A DNA stretch of 6,997 bases from an uncultured Eubacteriales bacterium (GTDB lineage: Bacteria > Bacillota > Clostridia > Christensenellales > CAG-917), in contig URTQ01000083.1 of NCBI GenBank assembly GCA_900550855.1, positions 1-6,997 of the forward strand, given 5' to 3'. Position numbers and translations under genes: made by a program. The notes beneath the pieces were generated by a model. The model had not been told where the DNA came from. It worked only from the letters and a program-made list of their open reading frames with translations, and did not search any database. This document shows positions 6,415 through 6,997 of the stretch, one piece after another (within the stretch, counting starts at the first letter, position 1; each line of letters begins with the position of its first letter).

Positions 6415-6685
6415 TTTCTTTTTTCAAGTCGTCTTTGATTTTTTCTATGAGTTTTTGCTTTTCGTTTTCGAGTTCCTCGTCGCTCATCGAAGCCGCGCTT
6501 TGCTCGCCGGCGATATCCATATAGGTTTTGAGCGCGCTTGCGTCGGGCGGACAGTATTTTCTAACGACTTTCTTTTTCGTCAGCACAAACTCGCCGTCCT
6601 CTTTGACCGAGTATTCCTCTTGCACTTCGTTGTATCTGTAACCCTTTGCGCGTTTGAGCAAGGATTTCATCAATTCGACTTCCAC
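6401..6685 (-). CDS. Small terminase-associated protein resembling the TerS C-terminal region
   Basis: This encodes a 94-residue soluble protein. Residues about 7-55 (SLLKRAKGYRYNEVQEEY, then KKKVVRKYCPPDASALKTYM) resemble the region after the helix-turn-helix in many phage small terminase subunits, where an 'LxKRAxGY...V.K..PPD.tA' pattern is common. No N-terminal helix-turn-helix is present. The C-terminus (about 66-94, SDEELENEKQKLIEKIKDDL onward) is a charged helix. I chose GTG at 6685 because a perfect AGGAGG (6694-6699) sits 8 bases upstream. An ATG at 6670 is too far from that site. The gene starts inside the end of terL, so it is translationally coupled to it. The likely role is an accessory or degenerate small-terminase function in DNA packaging. 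This is a tentative resemblance judged by eye; it could equally be an unrelated small packaging protein. Confidence 0.6.
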   Translation of the reverse strand: MEVELMKSLLKRAKGYRYNEVQEEYSVKEDGEFVLTKKKVVRKYCPPDASALKTYMDIAGEQSAASMSDEELENEKQKLIEKIKDDLKKETQTK

Positions 6686-6997
6686 ATTCTTTCCCTCCTA
6701 TAATCTCTCATAAGTCTTTCTTTGTCGGTCTGTATAATCGATTTCGGCGGTTTTAGCGGCTTTGCGGGCGCGGGTTGCGACATAACGAAATATCTCAATT
6801 CGTCCAGAGCGTGATCGTCGATTTTCTTGGGTCTGTCGTTTGAGCCCCACCAGTAGCCTTTTAGTTCTCTGATGAGATTCACGCAGTTTTTGAAAATGAA
6901 TATTTTTGGCGGTCTTTGCTCGAACAACGACTTTATACGCTGTATTCCGCTGTATAAATCCTTGTTTACGTTGGTATTGACCAAAATACCCTTTTCG
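6670..6997 (-). CDS. terL: Terminase large subunit, C-terminal fragment (5' end outside window)
   Basis: This is the C-terminal end of the ATPase-nuclease motor that cuts concatemeric phage DNA and pumps it through the portal into the procapsid. The frame is open to the right edge of the window, so about 108 residues are visible and the ATPase domain lies outside. The visible part includes a segment reading IDDHALDELRYFVMS, the usual end of the RNase H-like nuclease domain. Its acidic residue in the DHALDELRY motif is the last metal-binding position in the family. A Pro- and Lys-rich stretch and a basic tail ending RERMWKSN follow, then TGA. The last 16 bases overlap the next gene. Placement immediately before portal and capsid genes supports the call. 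A TTG at 6984 could be misread as a start, but the reading frame continues upstream of it. Confidence 0.9.
   Translation of the reverse strand, partial: EKGILVNTNVNKDLYSGIQRIKSLFEQRPPKIFIFKNCVNLIRELKGYWWGSNDRPKKIDDHALDELRYFVMSQPAPAKPLKPPKSIIQTDKERLMRDYRRERMWKSN
6694..6699 (-). promoter_or_regulatory. Ribosome binding site AGGAGG for the 94-aa protein
   Basis: AGGAGG on the minus strand lies 8 bases before GTG at 6685 and within the coding sequence of the terL tail. It decides the GTG start over the downstream in-frame ATG at 6670. Confidence 0.75.

Noticed and set aside
1..6997. Stop-codon recoding as seen in some gut phages
   Set aside because: All genes end at plausible stops with TAA, TAG and TGA each used, and no gene is interrupted by an in-frame stop.

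Overview
The window is a morphogenesis (head) gene module of a tailed double-stranded DNA bacteriophage or prophage. All eight recognisable genes lie on the minus strand, so they read from the right end of the window to the left. The order is the classical one: terminase large subunit (only its C-terminus is present), a small terminase-associated protein, portal, scaffold, major capsid protein, a small unknown protein, a head-tail adaptor, and a large beta-rich tail or head-closure protein that runs off the left edge. The long P22-like portal, the separate scaffold gene, the absence of a prohead protease between portal and capsid, and the short adaptor followed by a propeller-like protein suggest a P22-like (podovirus-type) layout. 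Virion morphology cannot be proven from this window.

The host is probably a Gram-positive bacterium of the Bacillota/Clostridia type, possibly a gut organism. This is inference from strong AGGAGG-like ribosome binding sites, GTG starts, moderate GC, and a Listeria-Bacteroides (InlB B-type) repeat on the capsid protein. Stops are ordinary TAA, TAG and TGA, so there is no sign of a recoded genetic code.

Layout (minus strand): 6997-6670 TerL C-terminus; 6685-6401 a 94-aa protein resembling the C-terminal part of a small terminase subunit; 6400-6146 the only sizeable non-coding stretch, holding repeats, a candidate promoter and a terminator-like hairpin; 6145-4256 portal; 4275-3526 scaffold; 3511-2135 major capsid protein with a C-terminal extra domain; 2133-1831 a 100-aa unknown; 1829-1281 adaptor; 1284-1 tail/closure protein. 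From portal leftward the genes overlap by a few bases or are separated by 1 to 14 bases, so they look like one translationally coupled operon.

The genes together would assemble an empty procapsid on the scaffold and portal, package DNA with the terminase through the portal, and then close the portal with the adaptor and tail proteins. I see no defence system, CRISPR array, tRNA, insertion sequence or integrase. The most distinctive feature is the InlB-like repeat fused to the capsid C-terminus, a likely surface-decoration domain. The second is the structured intergenic region before the portal gene.
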